From positions 62,001 through 126,000 of the forward strand of contig JAXLYR010000021.1 in assembly GCA_046351325.1 (NCBI GenBank): a DNA stretch of 64,000 nucleotides, written 5' to 3'. The notes under the pieces are model-generated. The model saw nothing but the letters and a program-made list of their open reading frames with translations, searched no databases and was not told the DNA's origin. The translations under genes were made by a program, and so were the position numbers. This DNA is from Xiheicaenibacterium sp046351325. Lineage in GTDB: Bacteria > Myxococcota_A > Polyangia > Polyangiales > Polyangiaceae. This document shows positions 25,198 to 32,425 of this stretch, piece after piece; the stretch's first letter is position 1, and each line of letters starts with the position of its first letter.

Positions 25198-26013
25198 ATG
25201 CCCGCACGCAAGGCGCTTACCCTCGAATCCTTTGCCTCGGAGCTCTCCGAGATCGATCCCAAAGCCGTTAAAATGACGCAGCCCTATCACGTATTGATGG
25301 GTGAGGCCGCCGACACGGCGTCGTTCTTCGCGGAGCATTGGAGCTCCACTATCGTCGACGACGTCGTCGTCCGCCCGGGCCTCGACCGCGCCGGTAAGAA
25401 GCTGAAGGCGAGCACTGGGCAAGAGATCCTCGCCCTCATCGACCTCGTCACAGCGGCTCAGAACGCGGTCATTCTCGCCACCCAGGCGAAGGGGGCAGAC
25501 GACGTCACCCGTGGCCGATTCCTCCTGAGCGAGCTCGCCGCGACGCTCGCGTGGGCCTTCGACGACGGCGTCGAGGACGACAAGGACGCCCAGCTCGCGG
25601 CGCTGGGGACCCGACACGGCTCGTCCGAGAGCCTCGACGCCCTCGCGGCGGAGCTCGACGACTATGCGGGATTGGCTGCGCATCATCAGGCCGAGCTCGA
25701 AGAGATCCCTGATTTCGACGCGGACTTCATCGCCGAGGCCAAGGCCGTCGCGGCCCGTCTGCGCGCGCGACCGGGTACCGCCAAGGCCTCGCCCGAGGGC
25801 GAAGCAGCCATGGCCCAGCGCAATCGCCTGCTCGGGTTGCTCATGCAGCGCGTCCAGCTCGTCCGGAGCGCGGCCCGCTTCATCTATCGCTCGGACCCGC
25901 GCACCGCGCGCAAGGTCGCGTCGGCCTTCGAGCGGCGCCGCCGCGTGGCGAAGAGGTCGGGCCCGTCGAACAAGAGCCCCGACGAGCCGGCCAAGCCTGC
26001 CCCGACGACCTGA
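25198..26013 (+). CDS. Helical protein, member of a two-copy local family (copy 1)
   Basis: 271 residues, ATG preceded by AAGGAG seven bases upstream. Mostly alpha-helical, Ala/Leu/Asp-rich, no signal or membrane helix. The C-terminal basic helix QRNRLLGLLMQRVQLVRSAA and ASAFERRRR match copy 2 at 26404-27222, as does RPGLDRAGKKL in the N-terminal half. Function unknown. It sits just upstream of the 21-bp repeat array and of the second copy. Confidence 0.75.
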   Translation: MPARKALTLESFASELSEIDPKAVKMTQPYHVLMGEAADTASFFAEHWSSTIVDDVVVRPGLDRAGKKLKASTGQEILALIDLVTAAQNAVILATQAKGADDVTRGRFLLSELAATLAWAFDDGVEDDKDAQLAALGTRHGSSESLDALAAELDDYAGLAAHHQAELEEIPDFDADFIAEAKAVAARLRARPGTAKASPEGEAAMAQRNRLLGLLMQRVQLVRSAARFIYRSDPRTARKVASAFERRRRVAKRSGPSNKSPDEPAKPAPTT

Positions 26014-26403
26014 CTGCCCCTTCGCGGAACGCACGCCCTCTCCCCCTCTCGGCCGGCGTCCCCAATCTCCTGTTCCCTCGAACGCACCTCACGCGTTGGG
26101 GAGCCTTGCGGGCGTCTGCTCAGAACCTCCAGGACATCACTCGGCTTCTCCAGGACATGTATTGTTCTTAGCAGGACATCACTCAGCTTCTCCAGGACAT
26201 GCATTGTTCTTAGCAGGACATCGCTCGGCCTCTCCAGGACATGTATTGCTACCTCCAGGACATGACTCTGGCTTTCCAGGACATCGGATCGATGCGAGCA
26301 GGCCAATGCAAGTAGTGAGCGATGTCCTGCTCCTCGCGAGAGGGCGTACGATTAATGCCAGTTGGCACCTGATTGGGGATCTATGCGTCCTGGAGCACAG
26401 GGA
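26014..26403. other. 390-bp intergenic region holding a tandem repeat array
   Basis: Apart from the 21-bp array at 26131-26290, this gap holds one inverted copy of the core (ATGTCCTG, 26323-26330) near its right end, and a plausible ribosome-binding GGAG about 7 bases before the ATG at 26404. No gene is supported. Frames on both strands stay open across the array only because the period is a multiple of three. Confidence 0.7.
26127..26290 (+). repeat. Eight-unit tandem array, exact 21-bp period, core AGGACAT
   Basis: AGGACAT starts at 26131, 26152, 26173, 26194, 26215, 26236, 26257 and 26278, exactly 21 bp apart each time. The 14 bases between cores alternate between two types (CACTCGGCTTCTCC-like and GTATTGTTCTTAGC-like), so the higher-order unit is 42 bp. 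Twenty-one bp is two helical turns, which places every core on the same DNA face, as for an array of protein-binding sites. An inverted core occurs at 26323. It is not a CRISPR: units are too short and there are no unique spacers. Confidence 0.9.
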
Positions 26404-27222
26404 ATGACCAAGAAACAGGCTGTGCATGCGTCGGATCCCCTTCAGCAGGCGCTGGAGGACGAGCTGCGGAGCTTCACGTCGGGTGAGCCGGCGACGCCTC
26501 CGCGAAGCTCTCTGCCATTCGCCGCCGCCGTTTCCGAAGCGCTGTCGGTGGCGGCCTTCGTGGACGCGAACTGGGTGACCACGAGCGAGCGTGGCGCCGC
26601 TCGCCCGGGGCTCGATCAGGCGGGGCCCATGATTCGCCGTGAGATCGCCGACGAGCTGCGCGCCCTCGTGGCGCTGGCGCAGGCTACCCAAGCAGCCCGC
26701 GAGCGACACGGCGCAGGGCCGGTGGATCCCGTCTCAGCCCCCGTGCGCGCGAGGGTGCTGCTTCGCCACCTCGACGACGCGCTGGAGCTCGCGTTGGACG
26801 AACAAGGCCGCGGCAAGCTCTTGGCCTTGCGGCGCGCGCAACCCGCGAGCCGCAGCGCGGCGGCGATCGCCCAGCGGCTCGCGTCCTATGTGGAGTTCGC
26901 CTCGCGATTCGACGACGCGCTCGCGCAGGTCGCTGCCTTCGACAAGAGCGTCTTGACGGAGGGCAAGGCTCTCGCGCAGGCGCTCCGCCGGCGTCGGCAG
27001 ACCACCGCGAGCGTGAGGACCGAGCGACAGCGCCTCGTCCAACGCCGCAACCGCCTGCTCGCCCTCATCCAGCGTCGCGTTCGCCTCGTCCGCGCTGCAG
27101 CTCGGCTCGTCCTCAGCGGCGACCCCGCGCGCCTGCGCCTCGTCACGTCGGCGTTCGAACGCGAGCGCCGGCAGTCGAGCCGGCGGGGCCGGAAAAACGG
27201 CGCCGCGCTGGGGTCAGGGTGA
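26404..27222 (+). CDS. Helical protein, member of a two-copy local family (copy 2)
   Basis: 272 residues from MTKKQAVHAS. It aligns with copy 1 (25198-26013) in RPGLDQAG (N-terminal half), in the long central helices, and best in the C-terminal QRRNRLLALIQRRVRLVRAA and VTSAFERERR. The C-terminus is strongly basic (Arg-rich), compatible with nucleic-acid or membrane contact. No known domain. It ends 63 bp before the Septu ATPase gene and could be part of the same locus. Confidence 0.75.
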   Translation: MTKKQAVHASDPLQQALEDELRSFTSGEPATPPRSSLPFAAAVSEALSVAAFVDANWVTTSERGAARPGLDQAGPMIRREIADELRALVALAQATQAARERHGAGPVDPVSAPVRARVLLRHLDDALELALDEQGRGKLLALRRAQPASRSAAAIAQRLASYVEFASRFDDALAQVAAFDKSVLTEGKALAQALRRRRQTTASVRTERQRLVQRRNRLLALIQRRVRLVRAAARLVLSGDPARLRLVTSAFERERRQSSRRGRKNGAALGSG

Positions 27223-27285
27223 CGAGGCCGGCCTAGCTTGCGGAGGCCCCTGAGGTGCCGGCGAGCACCGTGCTACTTGGTTGGG

Positions 27286-28479
27286 GTGTATTTCGAGAAG
27301 CTCACACTGCAAGACTTTCGGGGCTTCGAGCGCCTCGAGCTCGCCCTCCGACCGGACCTCACGCTCCTCGTTGGTGAGAACGGTTCGGGGAAGAGCACGA
27401 TCCTCTTTGCGCTGGAGAGCCTCGCACGTGGGTTTGCCGCGAACGTATTGGGGAGGCCGGAATACCGGTTCCCGCCAGCAGAGAGCGACATTCGCATCGG
27501 CGCACAGTCCTCTCTTCTCGCAGCGATGGTTGGGGGGATCGCGATCTCGCAGACCCAAACGCGGGGGATGGTCGCCGACGTCCAAATCGCCGCTCCGCCT
27601 GTGGTCGCTCGCAGCGTGCGCATCCTCACCACGATCAGTTTTGGGACCAACCGCTCTGTCCTACGCGGATCGCACGAGCGCGCGCTCCGCAGCAGCCCAC
27701 AACCCGCGTGGGACACCTGGCTCAACCCCGATTTCACCTCTTTCGAGCTCCTCGCTGCTTGGTTTCTCAAGACGGAAGACTTCGAGAATCAGGAGAAGGT
27801 CCGGCGTCGCGATCTGAGCTACGCGGACCCGCATCTCTCGGCGGTCCGCAAGGCCCTGAGCCGCGTCCTGCCCCTGACCGATCCACGCATGGATCGATCC
27901 CGTGCCGGAGACCATCAGTTCGTTTTTTCCAAGGGAGGGATGGAGCTCGAGGCCGACCAGCTCTCGGATGGAGAGCGGAGTCTGATGGTCATCGCGAGCT
28001 CGATCGCTCAGCGTCTCGCGGGTGTGACGCCAGCAGGCGAGGATCCGCTCGAGCAACCAGCCCTCATTCTCATCGACGAGATCGAGCTGCACCTGCACCC
28101 CAAATGGCAGCGAGCGATCTTGGGCAAGCTGCGACAGACCTTCCCCCGCTGCCAATTCGTCGTCACGTCGCACTCCGCTCCCGTGATCGGCAGCGTCGCG
28201 CGCGAGCACGTGGTCGTGCTCGAGAACTTCCAGGCCTTCCCCACATCGGTCGTGACGCGGGGTCGCGATGCCACTGCCATCTTGGAAGAGCTGATGGGCT
28301 TGCCGCGACACCCCGAGAACGTGTCGGCCATCCTCACAACAATCGAGGAGCTCATCGAGCGCGAGGAGCTCGCGACGGCTCGGGACAAACTTCGCGAGCT
28401 CGCGGTCGAACTCGGCCCGCACGACTACGAGGTCGTGCGGCTCGACAAGCTGCTCGACTTCCTCGGGGCGCCCCGATGA
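27286..28479 (+). CDS. ptuA: Septu-type AAA/ABC ATPase (PtuA)
   Basis: 397 residues (GTG start before YFEKLTLQDFRGFE; TTG 27277 is possible). SMC/OLD-like ATPase: Walker A GENGSGKST (30-38), signature LSDGERSLM, Walker B ALILIDEIELHLHP, and the switch VVTSHSAPV. The QDFRGFERLEL opening and HLHPKWQ are typical of COG3950 ATPases in Septu and retron Ec78-type defence. The next gene overlaps by ATGA and encodes an HNH protein of the TIGR02646/PtuB type, which makes Septu the best call. In Septu the ATPase forms a complex that controls the nuclease during phage infection. It is somewhat short for a PtuA (often ~450-550 aa). Confidence 0.85.
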   Translation: MYFEKLTLQDFRGFERLELALRPDLTLLVGENGSGKSTILFALESLARGFAANVLGRPEYRFPPAESDIRIGAQSSLLAAMVGGIAISQTQTRGMVADVQIAAPPVVARSVRILTTISFGTNRSVLRGSHERALRSSPQPAWDTWLNPDFTSFELLAAWFLKTEDFENQEKVRRRDLSYADPHLSAVRKALSRVLPLTDPRMDRSRAGDHQFVFSKGGMELEADQLSDGERSLMVIASSIAQRLAGVTPAGEDPLEQPALILIDEIELHLHPKWQRAILGKLRQTFPRCQFVVTSHSAPVIGSVAREHVVVLENFQAFPTSVVTRGRDATAILEELMGLPRHPENVSAILTTIEELIEREELATARDKLRELAVELGPHDYEVVRLDKLLDFLGAPR

Positions 28480-29144
28480 TCCGCATCCACAAGGGAAAGG
28501 AGCCAGCCGCGTGGGTCGAGCATCGCAACACGCCGGGCGCCGCTTACGACGGTTCCCGCGGGGTTGGCCCTTCGCCCGAGGCGATGCGTGCGTTGCGCGA
28601 GGCGCTCGCTTCCGAACAGGGCTTTCTTTGCTGCTATTGCATGCAGCGGATCCAGCCGCCGGACATGAAGGTCGAGCACTTTGTCGCGCAGTCGCTGGAG
28701 CGCGATTCCACCCTCGACTACGCGAACCTCCTTGCTTGCTGTCGTGGAGGAGAGGGCAATCGCCGGTCTGAGCAGCATTGCGATACCCATCGTGGCAACC
28801 AGCCGTTGACCTACAACCCAGCGAAGGAGTCGCCAGACGTGGAGTCGCGCTACGCCTATGGGTCGGACGGCTTGATGACGTCGCATGATGCGAGGGCATC
28901 CCAGGACATCGTCGTACTCAACCTCAACCTGGGGCGTCTGAAAGATAATCGTCGTGCGGTCATAGACGCGCTTGTGGAGTGGGCCAACAAGGCCAGCGGA
29001 CGCCCAAGATTCGAGGCCAAGCTCAAGGAAGAAGAAGAGCGCGAGCCACTGCACGTCGAGGGCATGACGGAGAACGAGCGCGCGCTTGGAGAGTTCCTCG
29101 GCGTCACGCGCTATTGGTTGCGGCGCCACGCTCGACGACCCTGA
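28476..29144 (+). CDS. ptuB: Septu-type HNH nuclease (PtuB, TIGR02646-like)
   Basis: 222 residues, start overlapping the ATPase stop (ATGA). Opening IRIHKGKEPAAWVEHR is characteristic of the TIGR02646 'retron-associated HNH' family. The nuclease core is CCYCMQRI...KVEHFVAQS (Cys pair, then Glu-His), LDYANLLACCRG and HCDTHRG, i.e. two zinc-binding Cys/His knuckles around the HNH fold. The C-terminal half is helical (DIVVLNLNLGRLKDNRRAVI). Predicted to cleave phage or host nucleic acid once released or activated by PtuA. No reverse transcriptase or msr/msd structure is seen nearby, so this is stand-alone Septu rather than a retron. Confidence 0.87.
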   Translation: MIRIHKGKEPAAWVEHRNTPGAAYDGSRGVGPSPEAMRALREALASEQGFLCCYCMQRIQPPDMKVEHFVAQSLERDSTLDYANLLACCRGGEGNRRSEQHCDTHRGNQPLTYNPAKESPDVESRYAYGSDGLMTSHDARASQDIVVLNLNLGRLKDNRRAVIDALVEWANKASGRPRFEAKLKEEEEREPLHVEGMTENERALGEFLGVTRYWLRRHARRP

Positions 29145-29211
29145 GCAGGCTAGAGTCGGTTGTGGTGAGATCCTCGACGTTGCGGGTGGTTCACGGGAGC
29201 GTGTGTTGGCG

Positions 29212-29820
29212 ATGAGTGTTACCGCGCGCAGCGACCTACCGCTCGTCCGTGCGCGCCATCCTCAGACCTTGCTGCGCCTCGCGCACAAGGCTTCGAGCGA
29301 GCTCCACGCAGCCGTGGAGGAACGGCTCGGCCGCGGGACGATCGCCGCGGTCGACGCGGCCATTGCTGGCGCCTGGATCCCCATCGAGCTCGACGTCGCG
29401 GTCATCGAAGCCGTGGCGGCGGTCTTCGGCGAGCGCGCCACCAACGCGCTGGTGCTCTCGAGGCAGCGCGATGAGATGGGCAGCGCGCTGTTCGCTGCCT
29501 TCGTCGAGGCCGTGCTGCGCCTCTCCGGCGCCTCGGCCGCGTTCGTGCTTCGGCGGCTGCCGATGGCGTGGAACCAGCTCTTCCGCGACGTCGGGCGGCT
29601 CGAGCTGCTCGAGGTGCGCGACGACGCGGCGCGCGTCGCCCTCGTGGACCTGCCGCGTGTGTGCGCCGACTCCGCAGCGTGGGTCGCGGCGGTGCCTCAT
29701 GGCCTCGCCATCGCCTTCGAGCTCGTCGGCGTAGAGGGGCTGGTGACGTACGCCGACGGTGCGCGCGGAAGAGACCTCACGCTGGACTTTCGCTGGGAGA
29801 ACCGCCGCGCTCGGCCCTGA
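29212..29820 (+). CDS. Helical-beta protein, myxobacterial paralogue type, unknown function
   Basis: 202 residues (ATG 29212). N-terminal helices (TLLRLAHKASSELHAAVEERL), a WIPIELDVAVIEAV motif, then FGERATNALVLSRQ, a long hydrophobic helix and a beta-rich C-terminus (EVRDDAARVALVDLPRVCAD...LTLDFRWE). The overall plan recalls the TIGR02265/DUF2378-like and heme-NO-binding-like paralogous families of myxobacteria, but I cannot place it confidently. It follows ptuB by 67 bp on the same strand and may be a passenger or part of the locus. Confidence 0.65.
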   Translation: MSVTARSDLPLVRARHPQTLLRLAHKASSELHAAVEERLGRGTIAAVDAAIAGAWIPIELDVAVIEAVAAVFGERATNALVLSRQRDEMGSALFAAFVEAVLRLSGASAAFVLRRLPMAWNQLFRDVGRLELLEVRDDAARVALVDLPRVCADSAAWVAAVPHGLAIAFELVGVEGLVTYADGARGRDLTLDFRWENRRARP

Positions 29821-29910
29821 CTTTGGAAGCCTCGAATGACCGACATGTCCGTCATCGACATGGCAGCGCCATGCGACGAGCACTGCCCGCAAACCGCATG
29901 AGCTGACGAT

Positions 29911-30339
29911 TCAGTCGCAGCAACTGGGTCCGCACGCACGATATTGCGGGTTGGTTTTGGCGCAGCCCGACGACGTCTTTCGGCAGCCAGTGCAGTAGCG
30001 CGAAGAGAAACCCGGGCAGCACGCGGTGGGGCAAGCCGTCGCATCCCGAGCGTACATTGCCGTAACTTGCCACGACCCGTTGCTGGGTTCCCACAAAGGA
30101 ACGCGAAAGCAACCGGGTCGGTCCATGGGACCGTCACCCATCCCTCCGTCGAAAATGGCGCACCCCGAGCAGTCGACAGACGGGGGTGCAGGTGGCTGCT
30201 CGCTCGATAGAGGAGACACCAATACAACGGACGCGGTCGCGGAGCGGGTAACGCCGCCGAGGGGCTGCGGTTTCTCGTCACCGCAACCCGCTGTGCACCA
30301 GAGAAAGATTGCTGAGCACAGCTTGGCGTTGGTGGACAT
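29911..30339 (-). CDS. Small Cys-rich predicted lipoprotein
   Basis: 142 residues. Signal SAIFLWCTAGC with Cys19, then a polar linker to residue ~55. The mature C-terminal 85 residues carry about a dozen Cys (DCSGCAIFDGG, TACPTACCPGFS, YCTGCRKTSSGC, CGPSCCD), implying a disulfide-stapled small domain on the envelope surface. No known family. Confidence 0.65.
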   Translation of the reverse strand: MSTNAKLCSAIFLWCTAGCGDEKPQPLGGVTRSATASVVLVSPLSSEQPPAPPSVDCSGCAIFDGGMGDGPMDRPGCFRVPLWEPSNGSWQVTAMYARDATACPTACCPGFSSRYCTGCRKTSSGCAKTNPQYRACGPSCCD

Positions 30340-30406
30340 GATGCGATCAAGCTACATGGTTTGGCACTCGAGACCGAAGTCGAGGCCTTCGGCGTATTCC
30401 AGACAA

Positions 30407-30943
30407 TTAGCCCAATGTCCAAAGGGTTTCTGGGGACGCGGCGGCGACAATGTGCCCAGTGTCCAATGGCAAGAGGACGTCCGAACCGCCACTCGCCCCG
30501 CGGCCGAGCAACCAAAATGGGGTTGAGGCGCGCAGCTCGGCGCCGGTCACGTACGCCTCCGTCGCAGGCGCTGCCGTGTCGAACGTCGCCTTTCGTCGAA
30601 TAGCCTCCATGCGTTCTGACCAGATTCTGGTGCTCGCCGCGAGGACGAGATCGCCCTTGTCGCTGGCGAGACGAAGGTCGGAGCTCAGCTCGAACCAACC
30701 GGCCTCTTGCTGCCCCATCGGGCGCCACCAGCGCGACTCACCGATTCGGTGAAAGCTGTCCCTTTCGCCTGGTAGCCACACACGAAGAGGGCGAACGTCG
30801 GCGGCTTCCCAACGCTTGCGACGCTCAGCAATAGCTGTGCTGTTCGCGAGCAGCCTTGTCGGCCGGAGTATCCTGGCCAACCAGGAAAGCGAGGTCGGAA
30901 CTGTCGCCACGAGCATTGTGCCGGCAGCATACTGGCGCCCCAT
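30407..30943 (-). CDS. Hypothetical protein (about 178 aa)
   Basis: Starts at MGRQYAAGTM; the frame reaches 30979 and an internal Met (MLVATVPTSL) is also possible. The N-terminal ~30 residues are moderately hydrophobic (TMLVATVPTSLSWLARIL). The rest is charged and Trp-rich (RKRWEAADVRPLRVWLPGER, SRWWRPMGQQEAGW), with a Gly-Ala C-terminus. No motif recognised. Codon use is less GC3-biased than in the neighbours, so it is a weaker call and may be recently acquired or degenerate. Confidence 0.45.
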   Translation of the reverse strand: MGRQYAAGTMLVATVPTSLSWLARILRPTRLLANSTAIAERRKRWEAADVRPLRVWLPGERDSFHRIGESRWWRPMGQQEAGWFELSSDLRLASDKGDLVLAASTRIWSERMEAIRRKATFDTAAPATEAYVTGAELRASTPFWLLGRGASGGSDVLLPLDTGHIVAAASPETLWTLG

Positions 30944-30978
30944 TCGCGTGCCGGTGAAAACACTGGGGCAGCACGCCA

Positions 30979-31548
30979 TTACGCAGGATCGAGGGTGACG
31001 CCGGCATAGAGCGCGTCGACCGAGATGCGAAGGCTCGGATCAGCGAGAGTGATCACCTCGCCAGTCCCGTATTCGTGCTCGGTCCAGCGGGCTCCGACGC
31101 GCTCGACCAACGTCACGCGCTGGGCTCGGTGCGAAAGGAACAGCACGGCCCGCAGGGTCGAGAGCTGCTTGTAGTGGCTGAGCTTGTCGCCGCGATCGTA
31201 GTCCTCGGTCGAGCGGCTCGTGACCTCGACGAGGATGGTCGGGTTCGTGATCGCGTGGGCGTCGATCGCCGAGGGCGCGGGCACACCGCAGACGACCGAT
31301 ACATCGGGAAACGTGGCGACGTCGGTCGCGTCGATGCGCACCTTCAGGTCGGAGGTGAAGACCTGACAACGGCCGAGCAAGGCTTCTCGCAGGAGCCCGA
31401 CGGCTGCCGCGCACAGGGCAGCATGAGCGATCGTTCCCCCTGCCGTCGCATAGATGACCCCATCGCAATACTCGAGCTTGATCGCGGCCTCGTGGAGGAG
31501 CGCGAGATAGTCCTCGTAGGAGTAATGCAGATGGCTCCCCGTGGACAT
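30979..31548 (-). CDS. Uma2-family (DUF820) PD-(D/E)XK nuclease-like protein
   Basis: 189 residues from MSTGSHLHYS. Uma2 signature features: YEDYLALLHEAAIKLEYCDG with Glu/Asp-Gly, then VRIDATDVATFPDVSVVC (the catalytic Asp in FPDVSVV), and ILVEVTSRSTEDYDRGDKL with the Glu-X-Ser/Thr of the PD-(D/E)XK core, followed by HYKQLSTLRAVLFLS. These proteins are abundant in cyanobacteria and some myxobacteria; their function is unknown despite the nuclease fold. The longer frame to 31764 runs through low-complexity repeats and is rejected. Confidence 0.88.
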   Translation of the reverse strand: MSTGSHLHYSYEDYLALLHEAAIKLEYCDGVIYATAGGTIAHAALCAAAVGLLREALLGRCQVFTSDLKVRIDATDVATFPDVSVVCGVPAPSAIDAHAITNPTILVEVTSRSTEDYDRGDKLSHYKQLSTLRAVLFLSHRAQRVTLVERVGARWTEHEYGTGEVITLADPSLRISVDALYAGVTLDPA

Positions 31549-31570
31549 TGGCTCACCGTAGTGCAGGGGG

Positions 31571-31720
31571 CGTGAGCTTGGGAGAGCAGTGGGAGAGAGG
31601 AGCAGTGGGAGAGAGAGCAGCGGGCACGGGCACGGGCACGGGCACGGGCACGAGGGGGAGAGCAGCGTGAGAGAGCAGCGGGAGAGAGCAGCGGGAGAGA
31701 GAGCGAGCACGAGCACGAAG
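31571..31720. repeat. Purine-rich simple repeats and CGGGCA hexamers
   Basis: Runs of GAGAGAGCAGCGG-like units flank five consecutive CGGGCA hexamers (31621-31650). The strand asymmetry (nearly all purines on the plus strand) and short period favour slippage; any protein frame across it is low-complexity. Confidence 0.8.
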
Positions 31721-31756
31721 CGAAGAACCGAATGGGGTTGGGGCCCCATTCGCTTG

Positions 31757-31796
31757 CCGGCCATGTCTTTTTCGCAAAGCGAAAAAGGTTGGCCGG
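31757..31796. repeat. Two-segment perfect hairpin
   Basis: CCGGCCA (31757-31763) pairs with TGGCCGG (31790-31796), and inside it CTTTTTCGC (31767-31775) pairs with GCGAAAAAG (31779-31787) around an AAA loop, leaving a 3/2-nt internal loop. It is unlike the local composition because of its T and A runs. It could be a terminator or a structured leader upstream of the sigma gene. Confidence 0.75.
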
Positions 31797-31903
31797 TGGG
31801 AAAACTAGCTAACGGTTTGTCACGCCGGATCTCCTTGGTCGGGTGAGGGTCCGGCTTGGTCAGTCTTGCGGTGTCGGTAAGGTGGGTGAAAGAGCACCCT
31901 AGG

Positions 31904-32425
31904 ATGAGCGTCGCGGAGCCTGGAGTGCGCGAGCTGGTTGCGCGCGCCCAGGGCGGCGATCGCGAGGCCTTCGCGGTGCTGTACCGGCGCTTCCATCGCG
32001 CGGTGCACGCGACCGCGCTCGCCGTCGTCCGCTACGGGGAAGCCAATGACGTTGTACAAGAAACCTTCCTGGTCGGGTGGGCGCGGCTCGGTGAGCTGCG
32101 TGAGCCTGCGGCGTTCGGCGGCTGGCTCCTCGCGATCGCGCGGAGTCACGCGCTCGCGGTGACGCGACGGCGACGGCGTGAGGCCTCGGGGGAGGTGCCC
32201 GACGTCGGCGCTGCTGCGGCGCCGCGCGCCGAGGCGCTGCAGGTGCTCGCGCTCGTGCAGGACTTGCCCGAGGCCTACCGCGCGACGTTGCTCATGCGCC
32301 TGCTCGAGGAGATGACGGGCCCCGAGATCGCCGAGGTCACGGGGCTCACGCCCGAGAGCGTGCGGGTGAATCTCTGCCGTGGCATGAAGCTGCTTCGCGA
32401 GAAGCTCTCCGTGGAGGGCGCGTGA
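31904..32425 (+). CDS. ECF-type RNA polymerase sigma factor
   Basis: 173 residues from MSVAEPGVRE (ATG directly after CTAGG; a GTG at 31886 is possible). Sigma region 2: AFAVLYRRFHRAVHATALAV...ANDVVQETFLVGWARL with the -10-recognition helix, and FGGWLLAIARSHALAVTRRRRR. Region 4: LPEAYRATLLMRLLEEMTGPEIAEVTGLTPESVRVNLCRGMKLLRE helix-turn-helix. Length and two-region layout fit ECF sigma factors. It overlaps the next gene by GTGA, and that gene encodes a membrane FecR-like protein, likely its regulator. Confidence 0.93.
   Translation: MSVAEPGVRELVARAQGGDREAFAVLYRRFHRAVHATALAVVRYGEANDVVQETFLVGWARLGELREPAAFGGWLLAIARSHALAVTRRRRREASGEVPDVGAAAAPRAEALQVLALVQDLPEAYRATLLMRLLEEMTGPEIAEVTGLTPESVRVNLCRGMKLLREKLSVEGA

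Larger units (their letters stand above)
31549..31903. other. 355-bp intergenic region, low complexity plus strong hairpin
   Basis: This gap separates the divergent Uma2 gene and the ECF sigma gene. It holds purine-rich simple repeats (31571-31720), a long hairpin (31757-31796) and a short stretch (31800-31903) that must contain the sigma-factor promoter, though no clear -35/-10 is evident. Confidence 0.7.

Noticed and set aside
26127..26290. CRISPR array
   Set aside because: The period is exactly 21 bp, the variable stretches are only 14 bp and alternate between two types, and no cas gene is nearby.
25884..26306. Heptad-repeat protein on the minus strand through the 21-bp array
   Set aside because: The frame is open only because 21 is divisible by 3; it then runs antisense to the well supported gene at 25198-26013. 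A DNA-level array explains it better, though I cannot exclude translation.
27286..29144. Retron
   Set aside because: The HNH gene belongs to the retron-associated family, but no reverse transcriptase or msr/msd-like inverted structure is seen; Septu fits better.
30979..31764. N-terminal extension of the Uma2 gene with repeated Cys-Pro/Leu-Pro units
   Set aside because: The extension is translated simple repeat; the Uma2 fold starts at MSTGSHLHYS.
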